DNA of 64,000 nucleotides from Beroe forskalii (taxonomy: Eukaryota; Ctenophora; Nuda; Beroida; Beroidae), in the NCBI GenBank assembly GCA_011033025.1, contig WFMF01000518.1, forward strand, positions 1-64,000, given 5' to 3'. This document shows, piece after piece, positions 54,433 through 64,000 of the stretch (its first letter is position 1; each line of letters starts with the position of its first letter). The notes under the pieces are model-generated. The model searched no databases, was not told the origin of the DNA, and saw only the letters and a program-made list of their open reading frames with translations. A program made the translations under genes and the position numbers.

Positions 54433-55659
54433 CTTAAATTAAATTCAACTCAAGATTGACTCAGCAAGGGGTGTATGGCTAAGTGAGGATCTGTGGGGTT
54501 TACCATTCACTTGCAAGCAAAACATCAGTGATATACATAAAATCTTAAAGAAGTATAAGTGTATGTTTCATAGCTTGGGATGGTTTCGAAGTTAAATTTC
54601 TGAATTAATTTCTAATTTTTCCAGCCATCATCTGAGCAGTCATTTTTTGTGGATGCATTCAGTATATCTAATATTCTGCAATGGGATGACTACATAGCAG
54701 CTTCTTCAGAAGGCTGGTCGCTTCAGAAATGGGGATTCCCTGATGGCAATAAGTCGGGATTTCTTGGGAAGTACTGCGGAAACATCACAAACATTTCATT
54801 AAATTTTGACAAGACTCAAATTCTGGCTGGAAGTGCAGAATTTATTCTGAAAATTACAGGTTTGGTTTTATCTTTATAGACTTAGTTCCACTGTTCAATT
54901 TCATTTTCTATATCATAAAAATGGCACAATTTAAATTATAGAGTTATTTCAATCTCTGCTATATTGTAGGTGGTAAGATGCACACTTGATACTTAATTGA
55001 AAACAAAATCACTTGCAGCAATTCTATTATCATTTTCATGCTGATCTCAGTCATACAGAAGTCTTATTCATATTATAATGGCAGCAATAAATTAATAGTG
55101 GTGTACCATGTTTACAGATCTGATGAGTGAGCAACAGTGGACAGTTAGGGGTCATGAGGCACCAATCCTTCGGACAGCCTTTGGTGAGTTGGTATTTTTC
55201 AAATTTCAACTTAAAAATTCTTTATATTAGCCAATTTTGAGGGTTCTTGTAGGCGTGCATTAATTTGTTGTATTCCACTCGCCCTGCACCTCGTGGGACG
55301 ACACAAATTTCCAGCCATGCTCTAAGCATTTCTTACAATCGTTGTGCTTGGACAGGGTCTGTTTTACCCTTCCTCTGGGGAGGCCCTGACCTAGTGGTAC
55401 TCGAATAGTGATTTAGTTGAAATTCCGGGGAGGTTTGAAATGGCTGCTCACTTTTCACAATCTAATGCAATCTTATCTAATTACTAAAACAGCAACTTGC
55501 ACTCAAACGTCTCTTGCTCAATTTTAAATATGGGCATGATACAGATTCATAAATGAGTTATCAATTTCCCGAACCAATAACGAAACTTGTGTTGCCATCA
55601 CAGTCCAGCTCACGTTGCTCAATAACTGCTTTTGTCACCTTTTTTGTCTCCACCAATGT

Positions 55660-57004
55660 TCAGTTAAACTGGTGGGTTTTATAACTGAAGACAGCATCGT
55701 CCCGCAAACACCTCCCTTCCCCCCTCATCTTAGCCTTCTTCTCGGGTAAAGTATCCCTTAAATCCTCCCTCCACTGTGTAACCAACTCAGGTCTCACTTC
55801 GAGTCTTTTGCAGACCCCCCACTCTCCCCACACATTCCTCAGCCACCTCCCCTCAGCCTCACACTCCCCTCCCTTCACTTCTCTCACATAAAACTCAGTC
55901 ACGTTATTACCCCTCTCTTCACACACGACACAAGTGGGAATGTAGTCGAAGCAATCAAACTCCAACGTACTGCGACCTGTCCGGTCATCGACGACAGGAC
56001 TCAGTCTGAACTCCACAATCCCAGAGGCTCGTTTTCTGACTTCAGGTAGGTTGTAGTTCCAGGTTGTGTTATCTAGGAAACCATAGCCCTGGTGGGATAT
56101 GAAGTTTCGATGGACCACTGCAACACGACGATTGTTCACCATGAAAGCCCTCTACCGGTTGTGAAAACATGGGGGTGATTCCCGATCACTAGGTAACTCC
56201 GGCTCGCAGTGCCGAGAAAACATTTTCTGAAAAGCTAGAGTGGGACTATAAGAGTACTCGCTTACCTCCGTGAAGGACAGCAATGACAGTATGTGAGCGA
56301 CTTAACAGAGATATCATGACTCTGAATATGGGGTTATCACAGTACATCAAGCTCTCAGTTTCGTAATGACGATTAGTCTTCTCAGTGCACGCCACCCAAG
56401 CAATGCTGAAGTTGCCATGCTGAGTCACGTGATACCAGCCTGCGTCAGAAGTTCCTCCTCCTCCTCCTATGAAAGGCAGCCCAGAGATTGACAGGATTTC
56501 TATAACTTTCTGCAGCCCAATGTCACACAGGTCGAGTATGTGGTTGTTGGCAATGGACACCAAATCAAAGCCGCTGTCCTGCAAATCTCGGATTAGCATC
56601 GGATGGTAGTTAAAAACGTTTTTTGTCTTTTTGGCAAACTCCCATGCCTGATAGACCGGGCCAAATTCCAGTTTCTCAGCTTCCTCGCCAGTTACTTCCG
56701 TACATGAATTATTAGCGTGTCGCACTACGTTTGCTGATAGCCCTTCGAAGTTTGCAATGAGAATGTCAAATTTATCAAAGTTCTGGAGCACTCCTTCCCA
56801 GATAGACTTGAAGCTGCCGTAGGAGAAAGCTTGGAGCTGATTTTCCTTGTGGAATAGGAAATCCCCAACAGCTCCAATAGACACATACTCTTCTTGGGTT
56901 GCGGAGTGTTTTTCTTCTTTCATCCGAGTCATTTTCAGTATTAAAACGTTAACTGTAAATATTGCAACCGTGATTGTGATGAACCATCGCCTCAAACGGA
57001 GCAT
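55660..57004 (-). pseudogene. CapA/PgsA-like protein, copy 3 (disrupted; partner of copy 2)
   Basis: Starts with ATG at 57004 (MLRLRRWFITITVAIF) and is open to about 56246, covering the anchor and motifs GDFLFH, NFEG, NNHILD and the start of HGG. Between about 56100 and 56260 several single-base gains and losses break the frame (for example an extra C in AGCCCTCTACC, an extra A in GTGAAAACATG, and a loss in the WSIGN region). The rest, 56142-55660, is open again to the normal stop. Overall identity to copies 1 and 2 is very high. Either a young pseudogene or an assembly with local base errors. Confidence 0.85.
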
Positions 57005-59085
57005 GAGAAGCTACTGGGACCAAGAGATTCCAATGAAACGTATTAAGGAACCTGAGGGTTGAGAATTAATTGTTGTTTTTGCGATTCATGATGAAGTATT
57101 GTTGGTTTTGTTAGTATTGATTGAAAGGTTTGATTCCCGATTTGATGCCCAAAAATATATTTTCCTTTCCATTACTGTAATCTGCTGTAAAATAATTTCC
57201 ACTTCAATTCAACTAAGTAATCATTAACCACGTAGGGATCAATATTTGGATCTTCCTTATCAATCAATTATGTAGAAGGATATATTGCAGATAATACAAA
57301 GCAATGAAAAGTTGCTGCCTCCACACAAACGGCCAAATGGTACAACGAAATTTAACAAGAATTGCACCCGTTGCCTTATTTTGCAGGCACTATATTTCCC
57401 TCTCCTTTAAAGTTGAATTATTGGCGCGGGCATGAAATGACACGTGGGCGAATTCGGTCCACGTGTCAAATCCCTATGCACGCTCTCGCCAATTTGTAAT
57501 TTTGTAGACTTGCCCATTTTGTTTTAATACGTTTGCGCTCCGTTTCATTGCCAGAAGCCCCGTTTTTGTTACGCGGTTTATTTACTTTAATGTTGATATC
57601 AAACCATTGCTGTGTCTGGTTCTTAGTAGTATGTCGCGCCCTTCCTTTTGCATGATTTCAAGGCAAGGATAAGATTATACTGAGCAAGATTGAAGAGTGT
57701 GATGTCATTACCGAGACTCATTCTTCATTACCAATGGATCATCGGTATAATGAAATCAATTCTTTAGAACAGTTATCATTGATCGCACTCAAATTGCACC
57801 TATTTAATTGTCTGTATGCTTAGAGAACACGTATTAATGTTAATATTCATTGAGATTAGAAATTTGGTTGAAATTGAATGTTGGTTAAAATCAACTAAGT
57901 TTAAAAAGAATAGGTAAATAGCTCTAGCTAGATGCAGTACACGCAGCACGCGATGTCACTACACCAAACTAAAAACCTACGCGAGTATCATTATAAAGGA
58001 GAAGATTGTTGATGCATATAATAACGAATTCCCCACATTATGACAATTTTCCCCCACATTATGACAAATTATCCCATACTATGACAAATTTTCCCCCACT
58101 TGTATTTTCCGAGCACTTTTCAGATGTATCAGTATAGATAAAGGTACTAAGTTAATATACAGAAATTCTCATAATCCTCCAAACCAGGTCCATCACTAAC
58201 CTTACATTTGCCTTTTTGTAAAGCAAAAAAGCAATTGTCTATACTACAACGACAGTAAAATATATGAAATGCTCTATGCGTCTATTGATGGTTCATCAAG
58301 TAGGAATTCAACACGAACTGCCTCTTGAATTCTGCCAATATTTTTACGGTAGGTAAAAAAATGTACAAATATACAAAAAAATGTACAAATAGCAATAGAT
58401 CACAGTTTTAAACGCACGTGAATTTTGTGATAAATAGTGATCAGTTGACGTGTCAACAGTGGCTTATATGTCTGTTAGATTGAGAAAGTACGTTACCTAC
58501 CTTTTGTACTAATATTATGCAATCCCATGGAATACATTGGATGCACTCGACATGTATGTTAGGAATATGTCTCATTTTTCAACCTTCAATGTCGCTTCGC
58601 TAAGGGGAATCCTAAGGTGTGATATGGCTAGAATGGAATTTAATAAATAGAATGGAATCTAATCTTATAAATTATAAAAACACAAACTTTCACCTCAGAC
58701 ATTTCTTGCTCATTGTAATCGACTTTAAGTTCAATAAGGACATGATACAGATTTATAGACATTTTATCGAAGACTTGAAATTTCAATAAGGACAATAAAG
58801 ACATGAAACAGATTTATATAGACATTTTTATCGAAGACTTGAAATTTCAATAAGGACAATAACTAATAAGGATATGCAACAGATTTATATAGACATTTTT
58901 ATCGAAGACTTGAAATTGTAATAAGTTAAAAACTGATTGATAAAATCATAATCATCTCAAACCAATAACGACACTAATGTTGCCACCACAGACCAGCTTA
59001 TCAGTGAATCTCACAACAGGCACTGCCCTCCTTCTTCTCTCACACCTTCAGTTGCTTTTGTCAACTTTCTTGCCTCCACCAATGT
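57005..59085. other. Right-arm counterpart of the CapA spacer unit
   Basis: Inverted copy of 42640-44780 with scattered differences (for example three AAGACTTGAAATTTCAATAA repeats near 58770-58920, and TTATGACAAATTTTCCCCCA near 58025-58100). No coding sequence recognised. Confidence 0.65.
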
Positions 59086-60425
59086 TCAGTTAAACTGGAG
59101 GGTTTTGTAACTGAAGACAGCATCGTCCCGCAAACACCTCCCTTCCCCCCTCATCTTAGCCTTCTTCTCGGGTAAAGTATCCCTTAAATCCTCCCTCCAC
59201 TGTGTAACCAACTCAGGTCTCACTTCGAGTCTTTTGCAGACCCCCCACTCTCCCCACACATTCCTCAGCCACCTCCCCTCAGCCTCACACTCCCCTCCCT
59301 TCACTTCCCTCACATAAAACTCAGTTACGTTATTACCCCTCTCTTCACACACGACACACGTGGGAATGTAGTCGAAGCAATCAAATTCCAGCGTACTGCG
59401 ACCTGTCCGGTCATCGACGACAGGACTCAGTCTGAACTCCACAATGCCAGAGGCTCGTTTTCTGACATCAGGTAGGTTGTAGTTCCAGGCTGTGTTATCT
59501 AGGATACCGTAGCCCTGGTGGGAAATGAAGTTTCCGACGGACCAAATCACTGCAACACGACGATTGTTCACCATGAAAGCCTCTACCGGTTGTGAAACAT
59601 GAGGATGATTCCCGATCACTAGAGTTACTCCGGCTTTCAGTGCCGAAAAAACGATGTTCTGAAAGCTAGGAGTGGGACTATAAGAGTACTCGTTACCTCC
59701 GTGAAGGGCAGCAATGACAGTATGTGAGCGACTTAACAGAGATATCATGACTCTGAACATGGGGTTATCACAGTACATCAAGCTCTCAGTTTCGTAATGA
59801 CGATTAGTCATCTCAGTGCACGCCACCCAAGCAATGCTGTAGTTGCCATGCTGAGTCACGTGATACCAGCCTGCGTCAGAAGTTCCTCCTCCTCCTCCTA
59901 TGAAAGGCAGCCCAGAGTTTGACAGGATTTCTATTACTTTCTGCAGCCCAATGTCACACAGGTCGAGTATGTGGTTGTTGGCAATGGACACCAAATCAAA
60001 GCCGCTGTCCTGCAAATCTCGGATTAGCATCGGATGGTAGTTAAAAACGTTTTTGTCTTTTGGCAAACTCCATGCCCTGATAGACCGGGCCAAATTCAGT
60101 TTTCTCAGCTTCCTCGCCAGTTACTTCCGTACATGAATTATTAGCGTGTCGCACAACGTTTGCTGATAGCCTTCGAAGTTTGCGATGAGAATGTCAAATT
60201 ATCAAAGTTCAGGAGCACTCCTTCCAGATAGACTTGAAGCTGCCGTAGGAGAACGCTTGGAGCTGATTTTCCTTGTGGAATAGAAATCCCCAACAGCTCC
60301 AATAGACACATACTTCTCTTGGGTTGCAGGTGTTTTTCTTCTTTCATCCGAGTCATTTTCAGTATTAAAACGTTAACTGTAAATATTCCAACCGCGGTGA
60401 TGAACCATCGCTTGAAACAGTTCAT
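59086..60425 (-). pseudogene. CapA/PgsA-like protein, copy 4 (disrupted; partner of copy 1)
   Basis: The ATG at 60425 and the anchor MNCFKRWFITAVGIFTVN are present, but 60040-60420 has many single-base gaps or gains compared with copies 1-3, so the first 110 residues fall into different frames. Examples are shortened homopolymers at GTTTTTGTC and TTTTGGCAAACTC, and one base lost at AGCCTTCGAAG. From about 60040 to the stop at 59086 the frame is fully open and matches copy 1 closely, including GGNEYSYSP, GNHPHV and GNFISHQGYG. The dense clustering of length errors over about 380 bp is unusual for normal decay. Confidence 0.85.
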
Positions 60426-60594
60426 GAGAAGCAACTGGGGTCAGAGATTCTTTTCATAGCAATATCACATATAAGATCCTGAGGGATTAATTATTGTCGT
60501 TACTTTACATTTCAATTGGTACTGAAATTGGAAGGTTTTGATGCCCAAAAATATCATTCCCTTTTTATTATCAAATTAAGCCATTAATAAGGGG

Positions 60595-60850
60595 GGTGCC
60601 ACTGTCCCAATTGTCCCTGAACCAGGAAAAAGTGGATTGGGACAGGGGAAAATGGACATTGGAACAAATGAGACAGTGGGACAGAGAAAATGGGAAAAAT
60701 GGGACTCAGAAAGTGAAAAGCGACTGGGAAAAATGGCACAATCGGGACACAAAAAACAAAAAAAATGGAACTCAAAAAGTGAATTGGGACAGGGACAACT
60801 GGGACGTTTGGGACAAATGTGACATTTGGGACAGAAATAGTGGGACTCAA
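60595..60850. repeat. TGGGACA-rich simple repeat (right-arm copy)
   Basis: Inverted counterpart of 40860-41110, with GGGACAATTGGGACA-like units. Spurious open frames only. Confidence 0.8.
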
Positions 60851-61029
60851 TGGTTGTGTTTGCAAGCAGCATTTTAGCATTATTTTCTCACAACCTATGA
60901 TATGATGCATCAACAGCTGCTTCAATGTTAACATCTATGAGTTTAATTCTGGCTAAACATGCCTTTCTTTAGCCGGCCTTTTTCAACCGGCCCTTTGGGT
61001 TAAAAAAAGACATCCCCCCAGAGGCTCCC

Positions 61030-61325
61030 AGTGATTCAGTATTTTCACTGGTCTACCACCAGTGAGGCAAGAATTTAACGGGTCTACCCTGGTGCACAGA
61101 GAAATCATAGTGTCATGCGGATGTCACGTGACTGACCCGGGATTCAATGTTTTCACGGGTCTACCACCAGTGAGGCAAGAATTTCCCGGGCCTAGCCTGG
61201 TGCGACCAGAGATCGTAGTGTCATGCGGATGTCATGCGGATGTCACGTGACTGACCCGGGATTCAATGTTTTCACTGGTCTACCACCAGTGAGGCAAGAA
61301 TTTCACGGGTTCAGCCTGATGTAAG
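61030..61325. repeat. About 115-bp tandem repeat with CCAGTGAGGCAAGAATTT (3 units)
   Basis: TTTTCACTGGTCTACCACCA or TTTTCACGGGTCTACCACCA followed by GTGAGGCAAGAATTT occurs near 61042, 61148 and 61270. Units include TCATGCGGATGTCACGTGAC and GACCCGGGATTCAATG; the second has GTCATGCGGAT doubled. It starts about 20 bp beyond the end of the right duplication arm. A 62-codon open frame across it is not regarded as a gene. Confidence 0.85.
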
Positions 61326-62060
61326 TTTCATTCTGTTTCATATTACCTACACTATGATATATCATTGTTTACACACATCCATGATCAAATTACTTCCGGT
61401 AATGTTGTATCCACAGCCCTTCCCCACACACTTTACAGCTACATGTTATAGCGTACACACTACACAGTGGCCTGCGTGCAGCAGTGTGTGTATCATGGAA
61501 TACATTGTACCAGTATAAAAGTGATCGAGTAACGAGCTTTTGGACTGGGAACAAACACTGAAACAGTGAAACGTGCTTGATCTATCATTTAAAAAGCATG
61601 AAATTTGAAATCTTTTTTTTCTTTTCTGAGTTTCTTCCCTATTCAGTACTTGGTCATGATCTCATTAAATAAAATTACGGTCCCCATCTTCCACAACCGA
61701 GATCAGCCCGTGTACGTTGTGTGTTACCTTCGCTGTAGACAGCAGGTTGTACGATGTGTGTGTATAGTGTGTATAGTAATCTTGCAGTGTTGGAAATATA
61801 TAAAATTAATTCCAAATTTGAAATCGATATAGTAATAATGTCAATGTGAATTACGGGTTTAAAACCATAATATGTCCTTCTAGACCTATAATAGTATAAT
61901 ATTTTCCAGCTTTAAGTTATATATTAGTGTCATGAATAAAGAGGCGTTTTAATTATGACGAATGAAATTATAATCGGTACTTACTATGATTAAAAAATTT
62001 TCAAAGATTTTCTCTATTTCTATGCAAAGATTCGAGTGTATTTTTTGTTGCCAACAATTA
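61326..62060. other. Unique AT-rich stretch
   Basis: No exon, RNA gene or repeat recognised. Contains short TGTGTGTATAGTGTG runs near 61755. Confidence 0.5.
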
Positions 62061-62061
62061 T

Positions 62062-62567
62062 ATACCTTATCGGACATGATTATCACGGACATTAAATTCA
62101 TACTGGGCCCTCAGCGTGATTATTAATGTCCGTGAAAATTTTGTCCGTGATACTAATGTCCGTGATTTTCAGGTCCGTGAAAATTGAGTCCAGTATTTCC
62201 TCTTAAAATTTCAATGATAGAGGCGCAATGTTTGTGACTTCATCTCTTATGAAATGCACAAATGATAAAAATAATAATAATAAAAATAATAAAAAATAAT
62301 AAAATTTTCAAGGAAACTATACTGTACTTATTTTTCATAATTAGTACCTGCAATATGGAAATTTATCAATATTGATTAACTAAAATTATTGAAAAATCTT
62401 CGCAGTTCAAGTATTCAAATCCTGGAACAAAATGGGAAAAATTGGGCCGAAAATTTCGAATCCCGTTGAAATTTGACGTGACTGGATCGAGCGTAAATAT
62501 TAGTGTCCGTGAAATGTTAGGTCCGTGAAACTAAAGTCCGTGATAATTATGTCCGATAAGGTAGGTC
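62062..62567. mobile_element. About 500-bp MITE with GTCCGTGA subterminal repeats
   Basis: TACCTTATCGGACATGATTA then TCACGGAC at the left and GTCCGTGATAATTATG then TCCGATAAGGTA at the right are inverted ends of about 28 bp. GTCCGTGAAA or its inverse recurs at least eight times near both ends (62085-62190 and 62500-62545). The middle is AT-rich with AATAAT runs and no open frame. Superfamily not assigned; no clear target duplication. Confidence 0.85.
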
Positions 62568-62626
62568 CCACTGTTCAACGACAGAACGTATGTCCCGACT
62601 CTCAAAAATTTGCCCAAATTATTATT

Positions 62627-62700
62627 ATGACCATAGACCATTGACTGTCTTTGCCTTTATAATTTATAAAGGCAAAGACAGTCAACTAGTCAATGGTCTT
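62627..62700. repeat. Perfect short hairpin (arms about 30 bp)
   Basis: GACCATAGACCATTGACTGT...TTTGCCTTTATAA is followed by its reverse complement TTATAAAGGCAAAGACAGTC with CAATGGTC. Centre near 62661. It could be a tiny inverted-repeat element or an RNA hairpin; no evidence of transcription. Confidence 0.8.
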
Positions 62701-62829
62701 AAAACATAAATGTTTTAAGTTCTATGTCACTGCTATGCATCGACATAATTAGCGAGTTCGTCCAACAATAACCGATTTTTGAGAGGGCATAAACTATGAT
62801 GTTTAGAAATTTCGATGTGAATTTATAGA

Positions 62830-63389
62830 TTGTGTACTTCACTCACGCTTATACACTTTAACACTCATGCTTACACACTCACGTTAACACACTTTACACA
62901 CTCACGTTTACACACTCTGAACACTTAACACTGCACGCTTAAACACGTTACACATTTTACACACTCACGCTTACACGCTTACAAACTTTACCCCCTTTGA
63001 CACACTCACGCTTACACACTTAACACACTTTAAACACTCGAAGGCTTACACAGTTTACACCTTGACACACTTTACACACTCACGCTTATAATACACTTAA
63101 CACACTCACGCTTATACACTTTACACACTCACGCTTATACACTTTACACACTCATGCTTACACACTCACGTTAACACACTTTACACACTCACGCTTATAC
63201 ACTTTACACATTCACGCTTATACACTTTACACACTCACGCTTATACACTTTACACACTCACGCTTACACACTCTGAACACTTTACACACTCACGCTTATA
63301 CACTTTACACACTCACGTTTACACACTTTGGACACTTTACACACTCACGCTTACACACCTTACACACTGACACTTACACACTTTACACA

Positions 63390-63430
<41 letters not shown>

Positions 63431-64000
63431 TACACACTCTACACACTCGCGCTTACACACTTTACACACTTAAACCACTCACGCTGACACACCTTACACA
63501 CTGGCGCATACACACTTTACACACTCACACTTAAACCACTCACGCTACCACACTTTACACACTCTACTCACTCGCGCTTACACACTTTACACACTTAAAC
63601 CACTCAAGCTTACACGCTCTACACACTCGCGCTTACACACCTTACACAGTCACACTTACACACTTAACACAGTCACGCTTACACACTTTACACACTCACA
63701 CACTTAACAAAATCACGCTTACACACTTTACACAGTCACGCTGACACAGTTAAAACACTCACGCTTACACACTTTACTCATTCACGCTTACACACTTGAC
63801 ACACTCACGCTTACACACTTAACACAATCACGCTTACACACTTTACACACTCATGCTTACACATTTTACACGCTCACACTTAACACACTCACGGTTACAC
63901 ACTTTACACACTCACGCTTACACACTTTACACACTCACGCTTACACACTTTTCACACTCACACTTTTCACACTCACGCTTACACACTTTACACAGTCACG
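62830..64000. repeat. 22-24-bp minisatellite (TTTACACACTCACGCTTACACAC), to window end
   Basis: Over 40 variable units of CACTTTACACACTCACGCTTA, with AACACACT, GTTTACACACT and TCATGCTTACA variants. A pure CA run interrupts it at about 63389-63428. It continues past the right edge. Confidence 0.95.

Larger units (their letters stand above)
52591..55183 (+). pseudogene. Duplicated 5' fragment of WDHD1 (exons 1-3 only)
   Basis: Exons 52591-52725, 54625-54859 and 55118-55183 have the same lengths and intact GT-AG sites as exons 1-3 of the complete gene. They encode the first two WD40 blades with a few amino-acid changes (SSEQSFF for SSEHSFF, GKYCGN for GKFSGN, MSEQQW for MSEEQW). No exon 4 is found downstream on this strand. 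A transcript from here would give a truncated propeller fragment or read into intron sequence. The Merlin insertion lies in its intron 1. Probably non-functional, though the open, splice-competent exons leave a short product possible. Confidence 0.88.
52495..61010. repeat. Right arm of the large inverted duplication
   Basis: Inverted relative to 40705-47865. It holds WDHD1 exons 1-3 (plus strand), CapA copies 3 and 4 (minus strand), the spacer unit, the TGTCCCA-rich repeat and half of the fold-back, ending at GGCCCTTTGGGTTAAAAAAA near 61009. It is longer than the left arm mainly because of a 1.66-kb Merlin insertion. Copies 3 and 4 of CapA are broken here, while their left-arm partners are intact. 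Confidence 0.93.

Noticed and set aside
62830-64000. Possible telomeric or subtelomeric repeat at the window edge
   Set aside because: Units are irregular 22-24-mers unlike TTAGGG-type telomere repeats, so I call it a minisatellite only.

Overview
The window looks like intron-rich animal DNA, most likely from an invertebrate. It holds four recognisable conserved eukaryotic genes with ordinary GT-AG introns: USO1/p115, APEX1, beta-tubulin and WDHD1/AND-1. Between and inside them are many satellites, small inverted-repeat elements and DNA transposons. It also carries intronless genes of the bacterial CapA/PgsA (poly-gamma-glutamate capsule) family. From memory, CapA/PgsA-like genes have been reported in cnidarians as a bacterial acquisition linked to poly-gamma-glutamate in stinging capsules (Denker and colleagues, 2008). 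A cnidarian is therefore my best guess, but the sequence alone does not prove it.

Layout. 0.8-3.8 kb: the first eight coding exons of USO1 on the minus strand, running off the left edge. 4.4-9.2 kb: the 3' five exons of APEX1 on the minus strand, with a 1.07-kb array of an 11-bp repeat in one intron. 10.2-20.3 kb: two interleaved satellite families (about 331 bp and about 380 bp), then a 22-bp minisatellite. 21.1-23.0 kb: a complete four-exon beta-tubulin gene on the plus strand with a TATA box. 23.4-30.9 kb: no gene recognised; one 1.1-kb terminal-inverted-repeat element and several simple or palindromic repeats. 30.9-47.5 kb: WDHD1 on the minus strand in 17 exons, two of which carry a single-base frame break. 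Its 9.5-kb intron 3 contains a MULE transposon and two intact CapA-like genes on the opposite strand. 47.9-52.5 kb: a spacer with a decayed CR1/L2-like LINE. 52.5-61.0 kb: an inverted copy of 40.7-47.9 kb, with WDHD1 exons 1-3 and two further, disrupted CapA copies. A Merlin transposon has inserted into this arm only. 61-64 kb: tandem repeats and one more inverted-repeat element.

Two observations stand out. First, introns of USO1, APEX1 and WDHD1 contain extra copies of their own exon-intron junctions, in tandem or nearby. Seven junctions are clear and an eighth is weak; the largest case is an eight-copy array of the USO1 exon 3 acceptor. Second, the CapA-like genes have been amplified inside a host intron, first in tandem and then as a large inverted duplication. 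The outer end of that duplication falls at the centre of a fold-back palindrome.

USO1 acts in Golgi vesicle tethering, APEX1 in base-excision repair, WDHD1 in replication and beta-tubulin in microtubules. Nothing suggests they are co-regulated. All exon coordinates come from reading splice sites and comparing remembered family sequences, without alignment software.
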